Notes: a model not told the origin generated them from the sequence alone. Shown: positions 29,921-39,974, numbered from the stretch's first letter. The stretch is 64,000 bases of DNA from Sulfurospirillum sp. SCADC (GCF_000743525.1 NZ_JQGK01000001.1:124001-188000), one strand, 5' to 3'. Numbers and translations are program-made.

Positions 29921-30895
29921 TTAAATTATATCATCCTCTATATATCGTATTCGATTTTCATAAATAGTGATATTATCAACTTTTAACCTAACATGTAATC
30001 CATCAATGACAATATTTTCATCAAAATTCCAATACAATCCTAAAGCACAAAAAGTACTCTTTCTTCCTTTAAATACTTTTCCATCTGTTAATCTCGTTGC
30101 GAAAACTTTAACATCATAAGTCTTTCTTTGAGCATTTTCAAAATGAAAAATTATTCTATTTGCTTGTAATTCTACTTTTTCAAGCGATAACCATCTGTGA
30201 TTAAAAAGGCCTAATGAATCAACTTTAATTTTTCCATGAAGTTTTCTTTTTGCATGATCATTTAACCAATATAACAAGCTCTCTTTATCCGATTGAGAAC
30301 GGACAACAACAAGTTTTAGACAATCATAAACATCCAACTCATTTTTAACGAGCACCTCCGCATGACGGCAGTATTTAATGTGGTCTCGATAAGTCTCTTG
30401 AGGAAGTGCAGAGCTGTGGAAGATATTATCAAATTCCAATTTTTCTAAATCTGCTAAATTGTTATAAATTTCTGCACCTCTATTTGCAATATTTCCATTG
30501 CTAAATAAAATGTTATCAAGTGAAAGTATCTTAATAAAATCAAATAATAAAAAGACAGGAACAGGGCAATGTGCATTATTTTGAACTTGCGATAGTGGGA
30601 GAATTCCTTCGTTAATATACTGTGTAGGTGTTTTGGGACGAAAATAAAATCTAGCATAATCTTTATAGTAATTTTGTGTATGTTGGATGACATCGTCGTG
30701 CGCATTATCATTCACCATTAGTCCTAACTCGATTGCTTTATTTCGACTGTACAATTTTCCACAATTAAGTATTTTTACAACATTCTCTATGTGTGAGAAG
30801 TGGTAAATATAATTAGACCACCATTCTTGTTGGCTTCCTCTAAACTTTTCTTGAAGGTTTTGTTGAAATGTTTTTAAAAATATTTCTTTTTTCAT
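29921..30895 (-). CDS. darT: DarT-type DNA ADP-ribosyltransferase toxin (DUF4433)
   Basis: DarT enzymes attach ADP-ribose to single-stranded DNA bases, blocking replication, and act in phage defence. 324 residues: IYHFSHIENVVKIL and KLYSRN with Arg51 (NAD-site Arg), the ADP-ribosylating loop region including FYFRPKTPTQY, and RHAEVLV with the predicted catalytic Glu. All match the DUF4433 pattern. The ATG overlaps the last 4 bases of darG, so the antitoxin is translated first. The C-terminus (about 240-324) is longer than the catalytic core and unassigned. Low GC compared with the hyp genes. Confidence 0.9.
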   Translation of the reverse strand: MKKEIFLKTFQQNLQEKFRGSQQEWWSNYIYHFSHIENVVKILNCGKLYSRNKAIELGLMVNDNAHDDVIQHTQNYYKDYARFYFRPKTPTQYINEGILPLSQVQNNAHCPVPVFLLFDFIKILSLDNILFSNGNIANRGAEIYNNLADLEKLEFDNIFHSSALPQETYRDHIKYCRHAEVLVKNELDVYDCLKLVVVRSQSDKESLLYWLNDHAKRKLHGKIKVDSLGLFNHRWLSLEKVELQANRIIFHFENAQRKTYDVKVFATRLTDGKVFKGRKSTFCALGLYWNFDENIVIDGLHVRLKVDNITIYENRIRYIEDDII

Positions 30896-31797
30896 GCAAC
30901 AAATTCATTTGTGGTGATTGTTTTTTGTGGTTGTTTGTGAGGAAGTATTCTTAGCCCTATCTCCTCTTCATTATTTTTTCCATCTATCCGAGTCAAGGAT
31001 AAATAATCTAATTGACTTAAAAACAAGAAAACAATTAAATAATTTTTTGCTAATTCTTGAGGAAGCATCTGTTTTAAAAGAAGTCCACCTCTTCTTAGTA
31101 CCATCCAAATTGAAGATAATTCACTTTCAGATAAATAAAATTTGTTATTTTCTGTTTTTAACACAAAATAACTATCATTTTGATCTTTTTCATATTTAAT
31201 TTCAAAAGACATCTCCATTCCATTTATGACTTCAGGAATAAGTTTTCCAAATCTTTCTTTTAAGTGAATTAAAAATTCCTTACTTGATAAATAGGACGGT
31301 TCAGATTTTAACCAAGTCTCAATTTCTTTAGAAGATTCATGTTCAGGTTTTAAATCATCTTTTTTTGATGTATGAATATAAATATCTATAGGAAGTTTTT
31401 TTAAGTATCGTTCCATAACTTCTTTGACTATATCCCAATCTAAGCCACCGTTTCCACATCCTATCATTGGGAATGAGATAGACTGAATACCAAGTCTTTC
31501 ATAGTTATCTACGAACTTTTGTAACCCTTGTTCAATATACTCTATTTTTGAAGGGTTGCGCCAATTCAGTTTGGTTGGAAAATTCAAAATCCATTTATTG
31601 GATGTTTTAAAAAGTTGCAATTTACCAATGGATAAATGTCCACTTTCACAATATTTTTGATAAGCATGAAACATTTCAGGATACAATCGTTTGAAATCGG
31701 AAGCTAATCCTTTTCCCATAACACCTACAATGTTAACAGGGTTTACAAGAACTTGTGCATTTGATTCAAACAAATTTGTTCTGACATATGTAATCAT
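30892..31797 (-). CDS. darG: DarG-type macrodomain antitoxin
   Basis: Removes ADP-ribose from DNA and blocks DarT. 301 residues: macrodomain (1-155) with VLVNPVNIVGVMGKGLA, the NFPTKLNWRNPS loop whose Lys matches the catalytic Lys of DarG, and FPMIGCGNGGLDW. The C-terminal 140 residues correspond to the DarT-binding, DNA-mimic part of DarG and are less conserved. The AT-rich gap before it (31798-32051) should hold the promoter of the pair. Confidence 0.9.
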   Translation of the reverse strand: MITYVRTNLFESNAQVLVNPVNIVGVMGKGLASDFKRLYPEMFHAYQKYCESGHLSIGKLQLFKTSNKWILNFPTKLNWRNPSKIEYIEQGLQKFVDNYERLGIQSISFPMIGCGNGGLDWDIVKEVMERYLKKLPIDIYIHTSKKDDLKPEHESSKEIETWLKSEPSYLSSKEFLIHLKERFGKLIPEVINGMEMSFEIKYEKDQNDSYFVLKTENNKFYLSESELSSIWMVLRRGGLLLKQMLPQELAKNYLIVFLFLSQLDYLSLTRIDGKNNEEEIGLRILPHKQPQKTITTNEFVA

Positions 31798-32051
31798 TTT
31801 ATCCTCTAAAATTAACTATGAACTCAATAGTAACGAAATACTACTTATTGACAACTTGATTATAGACAAAATTGATTATTCTTTTATAAATTCTAGCATA
31901 TTTTAATTTCTAAAGATGGAGGGCATGAGGTTTGTTTTTTTAGAACTATTTCCTTTTACATGTAACCATTAAAGCCCTTCCATCGCCTAAAAAGCTAGCC
32001 TAAAGCTCTAGTATACTACACTCTTTTTTTACTATTTTCAAAGCAAATCCC

Positions 32052-34115
32052 ATGAAAAAACAGCTCACCACCTTGACACTCACTGGTTTAATGATAGGGC
32101 CCATTTTAGGCTCTGGTATCATTCTTTTGCCACCTATTGTTTATGATCTTATGGGCAATCTTTCCATTCTTGTGTGGTTCATCATTTTAGCGCTTGGATT
32201 TGCTTTTGCGCTTGTTCTTGGGAATTTAAGCATCAAATTTTCAGGCGATGAAGGGGTGACAAATGCGGTACAAGAAGCCTTTAGCACCAAGCTCAAATTC
32301 CTGACATCGTACTATCTGATCAGCGCTGTTTTTTTTGGGCCTGTTGCCGTTTATCTCATCGGTGCTCATTTTCTGCAACCTCTTCTTGGCATCAACGTTA
32401 ACGCGCTTGCGTTTTCAATGTTACTGTTTACATTTTTTGCTCTTTTGCGCCCTGTTCATTTTTTAGGAACGCTCTCTTTGATCGTCACGACCATCATTGG
32501 TATTATTTTGAGTCTTGGAAGCATCGCTATTTTGGTTGGACATGAAACCACCTTTTCGATAGACTCACCGTTTGATATGACACTAATTTCACGGGCGTTA
32601 CTGCTTGCTTTTTGGGCGATTGTGGGCTGGGAAGTGGTGGGTAATTACTCCAAAGAGGTGCATGATCCTAAACGAACGATTCCCAAAGCGGTGAAGATCA
32701 GCGCTGTCATTATCTCACTCATCTACCTTTTAGTCGTCTGCGCCATCCAATGTGCTTCACTCGATCGCACAAACACCATCACGGCACTGATTTATCCTCT
32801 GTTTGGAACAACCAGTGCGTTTGTGATGGGCATCTTAGCGATGTTGCTGTGTTTGAGCACGGTTTTACTCTTTGTGGGAGGTGTTTCAAGGCTCATCAGT
32901 GTGTTTTTGAGCTTAATGGCAGCCAATGCACTTGCAGAGTCTGCAAAAAATGTAGATGATACAACAGAAAAAAATGAGGCGTCAGTCCTCTTAGGCATTA
33001 CAGTCGAAGATATACGTGCCGATGGGCTTAGACCTGAAACGGTAGAAGCAGGAACGTTTCGTGGAACGAACATTATGGATGTGCCCTCAACCGTGAATGT
33101 CATCACCAAAGAGGCTTTGGAGTTACAAGCAGCAACAGGAACGTATGATGCGCTGCGCAATACCGCAGGTGTCACCAAACAGCAAAACGGTGGTGAGACG
33201 TGGGATCAGTTGGTCATTCGGGGTATTGAAGTGCAAAACCGTACCAATTATCGACTCAATGGCTCTTTGCCACTGATGAACTTTAGCCAAGTTCCCCTTG
33301 AAGATAAAGAGCGCGTTGAAGTGCTTAAGGGCGCATCGGCACTCTATTATGGGTTTACGTCTCCTGCTGGGATTATTAATTACGTCACCAAACGCCCGAC
33401 AAACGAACCTATGGCTACCGTTGGTTTAATGATGGATCAGTATGGCTCAGCCGTTGGATCTGCAGATGTAAGTGAACGTTTTGGCGAAGAAAAACAGGTG
33501 GGAGTAAGGGTAAATGCCGCAGGAGGCACACTGGGTTCGTATCTGGATGATGTGGACAATGGCAATCGAAGCTTTGTCGCCATGGCGCTGGATTGGCAAG
33601 TGAATGATCGCTTAAGCATTAAAGCCGATGTCGAGCATGAACATCGCCAAGTGACAGAACAAGTAGGCATTGCTCTTCCCAAAGCGGTTAACGGCGTTAT
33701 CACCTTACCTAAAACGGTTGATCCAACAACATTGGTAGGACCAGATTCGAGTAAGTTTGAAACCGAAACGACCAATGTTTTGCTCAGGTCTGATTATGCG
33801 CTTAGCGACACATGGAGTCTTGGGCTAGAAGCAGGACGAGCAAAAACACAGCGTGAGCGAAACCTTGCTACCTTTACCTTTTCGAACCCTCAAGCGACCA
33901 CGCTCAACACAGGTGCTGGAACAGTAAAAGTGAACCACCAAGAGTACGAGTACACCTCTGATCTGTTGCGTGCTGAACTTTACGGCGTTGTGAATATAGG
34001 AGATATTCAACATGATTTAACCTTTGGAACCAGTTACACCGAAAAAATCAAGAGCCTATTTCAAGCAGAACCTCTTCGACGCTTGCTCAAAATCTCTATA
34101 CACCACACTCCATAA
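32052..34115 (+). pseudogene. Chimera: truncated amino-acid permease fused in frame to TonB-dependent siderophore receptor
   Basis: One 687-codon frame joins two unrelated proteins. Residues 1 to about 283 are an APC-superfamily permease (GLMIGPILGSGIILLPP near the start, GWEVVGNYSKEVHDP, about nine membrane segments) that lacks its C-terminal third. From about 32,900 it continues as the end of a signal peptide (LSLMAANALAES) and a TonB receptor: plug domain with DVPSTVNVITKEAL, DQLVIRGIEV and ERVEVLKGASALYYG, then the first part of the barrel. It ends early through a frameshift near 34,050-34,080. A deletion between two genes best explains the join. A permease-linked barrel could not be sorted to the outer membrane, so I call it non-functional as a receptor. 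Confidence 0.85.
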
Positions 34116-35005
34116 CCCCAACGGTTTTCACACAGACGACAGGTGTTTCGTATACCACAAAAGATACGGGTTTTTATACGATGGATCGTGTTACACTGGA
34201 TCCGCAGTGGCAGGTTATCGCAGGATTGCGTCATTCCAAATATGAGAGTGATCAAGATGTAACGCGCTATAAGGCGAGTGAAACCACGCCGATGATCGCC
34301 CTTGTTTACAAACCTTTGAAGAGTGTATCGTTGTATGCTTCGTATTCAGAAGGATTAGAAGAAGGCAAAGCGGCACCCACAGGAACGCAAAATGAATCTG
34401 AACGCCTGAATCCTGGTGTTAGTAAGCAGTACGAGCTAGGCGCTCATTGACTGATACCAACGACAGGTACACTTGTCTCAGCAGCGGTGTTTGATATAGA
34501 AAGCCCTGGGTATTACACCGACGCGGCGAACTATTATGTCGCAGGTGGGCATAAACGCTACAGTGGCGTTGAACTCTCCGCGCAGGGAAAAATCACCGAA
34601 CAACTCAGTTGGCTTGCATCCACACAATGGCTAGACCCTCGTTTTGAAGATATGGAAGGTGATGCAACCGCACTCAATGGCAAATTGCCTGAAAATGCGG
34701 CACGTCGTACAGGAAGTCTGTTTCTAAGCTATGATCTCAGCAGCATTCCAGGGCTTTCCATCAATGGCGGTGCTTACTATACCGGTCGTCGTCCAGTGAA
34801 TGACCTAAACCAAGCGTGGTTGGATGATGTGACGCTCTTTAGTCTCGGCAGTCGCTATGTCACCAAACTCTATGGCAAGAAAAATATCTGGCAAATTAAT
34901 GTCGATAATGTCGCCGACAAAGAGTATTGGGCAGCAGGAGGCACGCGCCTTGCGGCTGGATCTCCTCGCACGATTCGCTTGAATTATAAAGTGGAATTGT
35001 ATTAG
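34073..35005 (+). pseudogene. 3' remainder of the TonB-dependent receptor, frameshifted and with a nonsense codon
   Basis: In the +2 frame relative to the upstream part the barrel resumes at about 34,073 (SSTLAQNLY..., YTTKDTGFYTMDRV, WQVIAGLRHSKYESD). It is interrupted by TGA at 34448-34450, where the usual receptor text is YELGAxW, so TGG to TGA is likely. After the stop the same frame continues through FDIESPGYYTDAANYY to the typical barrel end (NVDNVADKEYWAAGG..., final aromatic-containing VELY*). Together with the chimera it accounts for one whole receptor of about 700 residues. Confidence 0.85.
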
Positions 35006-35040
35006 TATTGGGTAGGTCAATCGTTTACATGTAAAGATAG

Positions 35041-35065
35041 GTGAGTCAACAAAACGTTGACTCAC
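35041..35065. terminator. Bidirectional hairpin between the receptor remnant and nikR
   Basis: GTGAGTCAAC (35041-35050) and GTTGACTCAC (35056-35065) form a perfect 10-bp stem with a 5-base loop between two converging genes. A TTACATGTAA copy lies just upstream at 35025. No long T-run follows on the plus strand. Confidence 0.65.
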
Positions 35066-35080
35066 TCTCGTTAAAAAAGC

Positions 35081-35494
35081 TTAAGAAGCGGGGATGGATG
35101 CCTCTACAAGTTTGGAGAATTTAACCCCTTTAAGCCCTGCGATTTTTTGTGCAAAGTCTTTGACTTCAGAGACTTTTCCCGTCACCATCACCGTTTCTAA
35201 ACAGTTTTCATGACTGACATGTACGTGTGTGTTACACATAATGTGCACTTTGGCATCGTGTTGAATCTCTAAAATCTTTTGAACAAGCTCATTTTGATGA
35301 TGCGTATAGATCATCGTCAAAACGCCGATGACATCGCTGTTATCGTCTTGCCAATCGTCTTTAACGATTTTTTCACGAATGAGGTCTCTGGTAAATTCAC
35401 TGCGTGAGGCATACCCTTGTGCATCGACTTTTTTATCAAGCTCTTCTAGGAGTTTTTCGGGTAATGAAACACTAAAACGAATAATTTTATCCAT
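35081..35494 (-). CDS. nikR: Nickel-responsive transcriptional regulator NikR
   Basis: 137 residues from the ATG at 35492-35494 ([20 protein letters not shown]). N-terminal ribbon-helix-helix DNA-binding domain (about 1-45), then an ACT-like nickel-sensing domain with the ligand set [13 protein letters not shown] (His-x-His and Cys) as in known NikR proteins. It lies at the 3' end of the hyd-hypF run, 79 bases behind hypF. It probably represses nickel uptake or hydrogenase genes when nickel is plentiful. The frame extends upstream to 35527, but that stretch lacks conserved residues. Confidence 0.93.
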   Translation of the reverse strand: MDKIIRFSVSLPEKLLEELDKKVDAQGYASRSEFTRDLIREKIVKDDWQDDNSDVIGVLTMIYTHHQNELVQKILEIQHDAKVHIMCNTHVHVSHENCLETVMVTGKVSEVKDFAQKIAGLKGVKFSKLVEASIPAS

Positions 35495-35573
35495 GGTATA
35501 TCCTTTCTTAATAGACTTCATCTGCATTCTAATCTTACTAATCTTTAAATATTAAAGGGTAAAAATATTAATA

Positions 35574-37793
35574 TTATTTTACAAGGGATTTAGAGAGCTG
35601 TCCAACACAAATTCCGCCATCGTTGATTGCTAATTGTAGCGGAAAATAGAGATTTTGTGTGACATTTTGAAGAATTTGCTCCATAAGTGTGCGATTTTGA
35701 AACACTCCACCACCGAGTACCGCAGGGTATGGGTAGCGCGAATGTACCTCACAGAGAATTTTGACCAGTGTATTTAAAAACTTAGACGCGATCACGCGAG
35801 GCTCACTCTCTTTAAGCATTTGGGCAAACATGGGTTTGTAACGGACCAATTTAGCGTCAATTTCAACCTCATAAAATTCTGTAATCAAAGGATCGTAGAG
35901 TGCTTCAAGAAGCAATCCACTCTCGCCATCGTAACTCACATTGCCCTCCATGCCGCACAAAACCGCTACCGCATCAAAGAGTCTTCCCACAGAGGAACAG
36001 CGTGGTGCATTGATCTTTTTGGTATACACCTGTTTAAGGCGTTGGAGCGATTTTTCATCGAAATACTTTAACAGATGCGCATCCGCATCGTCGCCTAAAA
36101 CATCCCACAACAGCGAGGCTAAAATACGTCTGATCTCTTTGATGCTTGCATCCCCTCCCAAGAGTAAAAAAGGCTCAAACGAGACGACACGCTCATAACT
36201 CTTTTGATCACACACCAAAAACTCGCCACCCCAAATCGTGCCATCGTCTCCATACCCCGTACCATCCCACGCAATTCCAAGGACGGGTTCACTAAGATGA
36301 TGCTCAAACATCGTCGAAAGAATATGTGCATAATGGTGTTGGACTTGCATAAAAGGAATTTTTTGCTTTTTTGCCCATTGGGTTGAGGCGTAATGGGGGT
36401 GCAGATCACCCACAATCAGATCCGGTTTAAAGTCGTAAAAACGGGTGAAATTCTCTATCATTCTTTCAAAAAGTTCAAGAGACGCGATGTTATCCAAATC
36501 CCCAATGTAAGGGCTGATGATCATTTGATGATGAAGGTAAATCGCAATCGCATTTTTTTGATGCGCGCCTACGGCTAAAATCATACGCTCATCGTTTGAA
36601 TCCACGCGAAAACTCTGCGGTGCCATGCCCCTCGATGCACGCATAATGAGGGTTTGATCGCCCAAGTATTGCAAAACGCTATCATCACTGGAATTGACGA
36701 TCTCACGGTTGTAATCAAGATAATACTCCACCACGTCGCTTAATTTTTCCACCAAAAAGGACGCGTCGCTGATAATAGGCTCACCCGAACGATTGGCACT
36801 GGTCGCGACGATGGGGTTTTTGAGGTACTCAAACAAGATTACATGTAAAGGGGTGTAGGGCAAGAAAACACCGAGGCGATCAATGCGTGGTGCGATCAGT
36901 GGACTTATTTTAGCGGCGCTAACTTGGCACTTCACAAGCACAATCGGACGAAGCAGTGATGTAATGCCCTCCTCTTCGTGTGGGCTTAACGTACACACGT
37001 CTTTGATCGCATCAAGGTTTTTAAACATCACCGCAAAGGGTTTGGAAGGTCTGCGTTTTCGTTCCCTTAAACGCGCAACAACGGCGTCATTGGTCGCATC
37101 ACACATCAGATGAAAACCACCCATCCCTTTCATCGCGACGATATGCCCAGCATTTATCAGCTCGGCTAATGTTTGAATCGCCGCTTCGTTAATGCCCAGT
37201 AATTCACCCTCTATCGAACGTAATGTGAGGGTTGGTCCACAGTTGGAACAACTGATGGGTTGGGCGTGGTAACGACGGTTTAAGGGATTGGTATATTCCT
37301 CTTGGCACGCGTCACACATTTCAAAAGGGTGCATCGACGTATACGGACGATCATAAGGTACGGTTTGAATGATGGAGTAACGAGGGCCGCAATTCGTGCA
37401 ATTGGTAAAAAAGTAGTGGTAACGGCGATTGGTTGGGTCGTGCAACTCTTTGAGGCACTCATCGCAAATTGACATATCGGGCAGAACCAGTGAGGATTTT
37501 GTGCTCGCTTCATCGCTATGGTGGATTTCAAACGTGGTATCGTCTTTACATGTAAGGATTTCTTTTGTGTAAACATCGATGCGCGCAAGCGGAGGAAGTT
37601 CTTTAAACAAAGCCAGCTCAAATGCTTCAAGACTCTCTTTAAACCCTTCGATCTCAATCGTAACACCGTTGGAACTGTTAAATACAAAACCTGTAAGGTT
37701 GTAGCGAAGAGCAATCGTATAGACAAAGGGGCGAAATCCAACCCCTTGGACGATACCTTCGATACGATAAATCAGACGCGATTTACTGATCAA
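35574..37793 (-). CDS. hypF: Carbamoyltransferase HypF
   Basis: Uses carbamoyl phosphate and ATP to supply the carbamoyl group for the CN ligands. 739 residues: acylphosphatase-like domain (RIEGIVQGVGFRPFVYTIA), two zinc-finger repeats (CDECLKEL...CTNCGPRY and CDACQEEY...CSNCGP), YrdC-like domain (GMGGFHLMCDATND), and Kae1-like domain with HHYAHI and the GGVFQN loop. It starts with TTG inside the last codons of hydE (11-base overlap); no better ATG exists nearby. It is separated from hypBCDEA by the accessory islet. Confidence 0.95.
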   Translation of the reverse strand: MISKSRLIYRIEGIVQGVGFRPFVYTIALRYNLTGFVFNSSNGVTIEIEGFKESLEAFELALFKELPPLARIDVYTKEILTCKDDTTFEIHHSDEASTKSSLVLPDMSICDECLKELHDPTNRRYHYFFTNCTNCGPRYSIIQTVPYDRPYTSMHPFEMCDACQEEYTNPLNRRYHAQPISCSNCGPTLTLRSIEGELLGINEAAIQTLAELINAGHIVAMKGMGGFHLMCDATNDAVVARLRERKRRPSKPFAVMFKNLDAIKDVCTLSPHEEEGITSLLRPIVLVKCQVSAAKISPLIAPRIDRLGVFLPYTPLHVILFEYLKNPIVATSANRSGEPIISDASFLVEKLSDVVEYYLDYNREIVNSSDDSVLQYLGDQTLIMRASRGMAPQSFRVDSNDERMILAVGAHQKNAIAIYLHHQMIISPYIGDLDNIASLELFERMIENFTRFYDFKPDLIVGDLHPHYASTQWAKKQKIPFMQVQHHYAHILSTMFEHHLSEPVLGIAWDGTGYGDDGTIWGGEFLVCDQKSYERVVSFEPFLLLGGDASIKEIRRILASLLWDVLGDDADAHLLKYFDEKSLQRLKQVYTKKINAPRCSSVGRLFDAVAVLCGMEGNVSYDGESGLLLEALYDPLITEFYEVEIDAKLVRYKPMFAQMLKESEPRVIASKFLNTLVKILCEVHSRYPYPAVLGGGVFQNRTLMEQILQNVTQNLYFPLQLAINDGGICVGQLSKSLVK

Positions 37794-39438
37794 TCGGCAA
37801 CTCTTTATTAAAACAGATCGTATGATTGGGTTTAAGATTTTTGATGATCATCTCAGAAAAACGTTTATAGCCAAAAAGAGAACCACACAACGCCATCTTC
37901 ATACTCATCAAGTTTTCTTTATGCGCATCGGCAAGATCAGAGATAAAATACGAAAGGCTCTCCATATACCCAAAACTTAAGGTCGTGTTATCGGTACCTG
38001 CGAGTTTAAAGCTCATACCACTGCGAAGCAGTCTGACGTAATCAAGATTGGAGCTCAGCGCGTCCTCTTTTTGCAAAAAGTAGTCAATGCGTGGCCCTTT
38101 AAGTCCACCAAAATCTTCTGCATTTTCTAAAAGTTGCTCACCTGCGCGCTCAAAATCATCGCTTAACCCTAAAGCGATTGCCATCATTTTCCACAGTGAA
38201 TAGACACTTTTGGGTGTATCGCTTGGAATGTTGGTTGCAATGGCTTTGGCGTAAATCTCAGGAAATTGCTCTTTATAATGTGATACCAAACGCTCTGCAC
38301 TTTCGCTACTTCGCTCGACTTCGGCAAAAAGTTCTTCAAAAGAAGAAGGCAGTGAAATCTCGACAAGATTAAGCATGCCATGCTCTTTGGAGTAGTGCAT
38401 CATGCGATCATTGTGAAGGGTACTAAAGTAAAAACAGCTTGATACCGCATCAAACAGTTGATGCTCTTGCATGATAGACGCAAACGCGGCATGCGAAGGT
38501 TCTTCAAATTTTTTCAAACTACCTTTCAGTGCCATGGAAGCATAGTCACTTCCCTTAAGAATAAGAATCGCACCATTTTCAAGCACGCTGATGGTGAGTG
38601 GTTCTAAGGCATTTTGTGTGGCACTCATTGTCACACGGTATGTTGCTTGGCACGATGAGGCTTTGAAAAGAAACTGAATACCTTTTGCAAACAGATGTTT
38701 CGAAAGCTGATAGAGAAAAAGATTATCGGCAAGACGTAAGGTGACACGCGCTTGTGTAATAATTTCTTTTTGTGCAAACAGCGCATTGACTTTAAAACGA
38801 ATCGCAGGACGCTCCAACGAAGCCAACGCTTTGATCTCATTTTCCCTGCACACAACCATGCGCTCAACAACCGACAAATCGGTCGCGATCACTTCAAAGG
38901 CTTTACACTCAGTGCAATTTTCAATTTTACCAAAGACAAACGAGCCATTTTTGGTTTGAATCGACACATTTTCACCATTTGAAATCAGTTCAGCAACGTT
39001 GCTATAAAGCGTTTCATAGCCTGCCGATGTGTTTACATGTAAAAGCTCTTTCTCGTCATGAAAAAGGCTTACATGTAACGCTTCTTCACCCAAAATCGGT
39101 GAGAGATAGTGTGGCGAACTTGGTGCATCAACGGAAGCCAAGATTTTAGGCGTAAACTCCACGTTGTAGGATAAAGGAGGCAAAACTTCTGCCTCATCTG
39201 GCATGGTATCCACCACTTCAACACTCGAAGATTTGAAGAAAATGGACAGAGGAAGTGAGGCGGAGAGTGTATCGGCGAATGAGCCTAACGTGGCTTCATC
39301 GGCATCCACAAAAAGCGTTACAATCGATTCTTTACGGTTAATTTTATGTAAAACTCCACAATCAAACGCAATCTCTTTCAGTAAATGTTCTAAAATGCCA
39401 TTATGCGAGACATAATTAAATTCAAAGGCTAAGATCAT
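37783..39438 (-). CDS. hydE: HydE, hydrogenase accessory protein of epsilonproteobacteria
   Basis: 551 residues from the ATG at 39438, preceded by a perfect GGAGG. The position hydA-B-C-D-E-hypF and the size match the HydE found in hydrogenase operons of this group, whose biochemical role is not established to my knowledge. The first half seems distantly related to HypF. It has a small N-terminal domain of acylphosphatase size, a single CTEC pair, and a stretch MVVCRENEIKALASLERPAIRF that parallels the YrdC-part text of HypF. The catalytic zinc fingers and the Kae1 metal site are not seen. A scaffold or hydrogenase-specific chaperone role is inferred. Confidence 0.75.
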   Translation of the reverse strand: MILAFEFNYVSHNGILEHLLKEIAFDCGVLHKINRKESIVTLFVDADEATLGSFADTLSASLPLSIFFKSSSVEVVDTMPDEAEVLPPLSYNVEFTPKILASVDAPSSPHYLSPILGEEALHVSLFHDEKELLHVNTSAGYETLYSNVAELISNGENVSIQTKNGSFVFGKIENCTECKAFEVIATDLSVVERMVVCRENEIKALASLERPAIRFKVNALFAQKEIITQARVTLRLADNLFLYQLSKHLFAKGIQFLFKASSCQATYRVTMSATQNALEPLTISVLENGAILILKGSDYASMALKGSLKKFEEPSHAAFASIMQEHQLFDAVSSCFYFSTLHNDRMMHYSKEHGMLNLVEISLPSSFEELFAEVERSSESAERLVSHYKEQFPEIYAKAIATNIPSDTPKSVYSLWKMMAIALGLSDDFERAGEQLLENAEDFGGLKGPRIDYFLQKEDALSSNLDYVRLLRSGMSFKLAGTDNTTLSFGYMESLSYFISDLADAHKENLMSMKMALCGSLFGYKRFSEMIIKNLKPNHTICFNKELPIDQ

Positions 39439-39974
39439 CGATCCTCCAGACACGACAGATTGGCTACACTTTGGATGTCAATATCGCTGATTTGCTCATA
39501 CGTAAAGCCTAATTCTACAAGATGTTTCAGTAAAACACTCTCCATCACGACACTTCCTTTTAAAACAGCAGGCGTGAGCTCAAGCGTTGTGTCATCCACG
39601 ACTTCAGGAATGATACCAACGATTTTTGTGGGAGGGCGATCTCCTACAAGATCCATCATCGTGAGTGTTTGAAGCATCTCAACTTCATGTGCACTGCCTT
39701 GCCACGTGATCGTGTTGGGGACATTTTCAAAATCGAAAAAGTAGACATCACCGATCTTCCCATCTTGTGCATCCACACAATCAAGAACGACAAGGTATTC
39801 ATACTCAGCAATAACGGGGATTAATCTTTCTGCGAGGGTGCCACCATCAACGAACGTGATCGTGTGCTCAGGCGAAGAAAACTGATACTTTTGTTCAACA
39901 AGGCGGCACAGATGAACTCCGACGCCTTCGTCGGAGAACATCACATTGCCAATACCTAAAATCAACACTTTCAA
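39435..39974 (-). CDS. hydD: Hydrogenase maturation endopeptidase, HyaD type
   Basis: Removes the C-terminal tail of the large subunit HydB after nickel insertion. 179 residues: LILGIGNVMFSDEGVGVHL (Ni-sensing Glu and family start), VDGGTLAERL and VLDCVDAQ (Asp ligand), plus a His near the middle (SAHEVEM). Its stop overlaps the hydE start. HydB carries a matching cleavage tail, whereas HupL does not. Confidence 0.93.
   Translation of the reverse strand: MKVLILGIGNVMFSDEGVGVHLCRLVEQKYQFSSPEHTITFVDGGTLAERLIPVIAEYEYLVVLDCVDAQDGKIGDVYFFDFENVPNTITWQGSAHEVEMLQTLTMMDLVGDRPPTKIVGIIPEVVDDTTLELTPAVLKGSVVMESVLLKHLVELGFTYEQISDIDIQSVANLSCLEDR

Noticed and set aside
32052-34115. A genuine permease-receptor fusion protein with a new function
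   Set aside because: The permease is truncated and the receptor lacks its own signal peptide start, and the barrel is broken by a frameshift and a stop. Decay fits better than innovation.
35495-35580. NikR operator upstream of nikR (AT-rich palindromes such as AATATTAATATT)
   Set aside because: The sequence is so AT-rich that short palindromes are expected, and neither the Escherichia nor the Helicobacter spacing pattern is clearly met.
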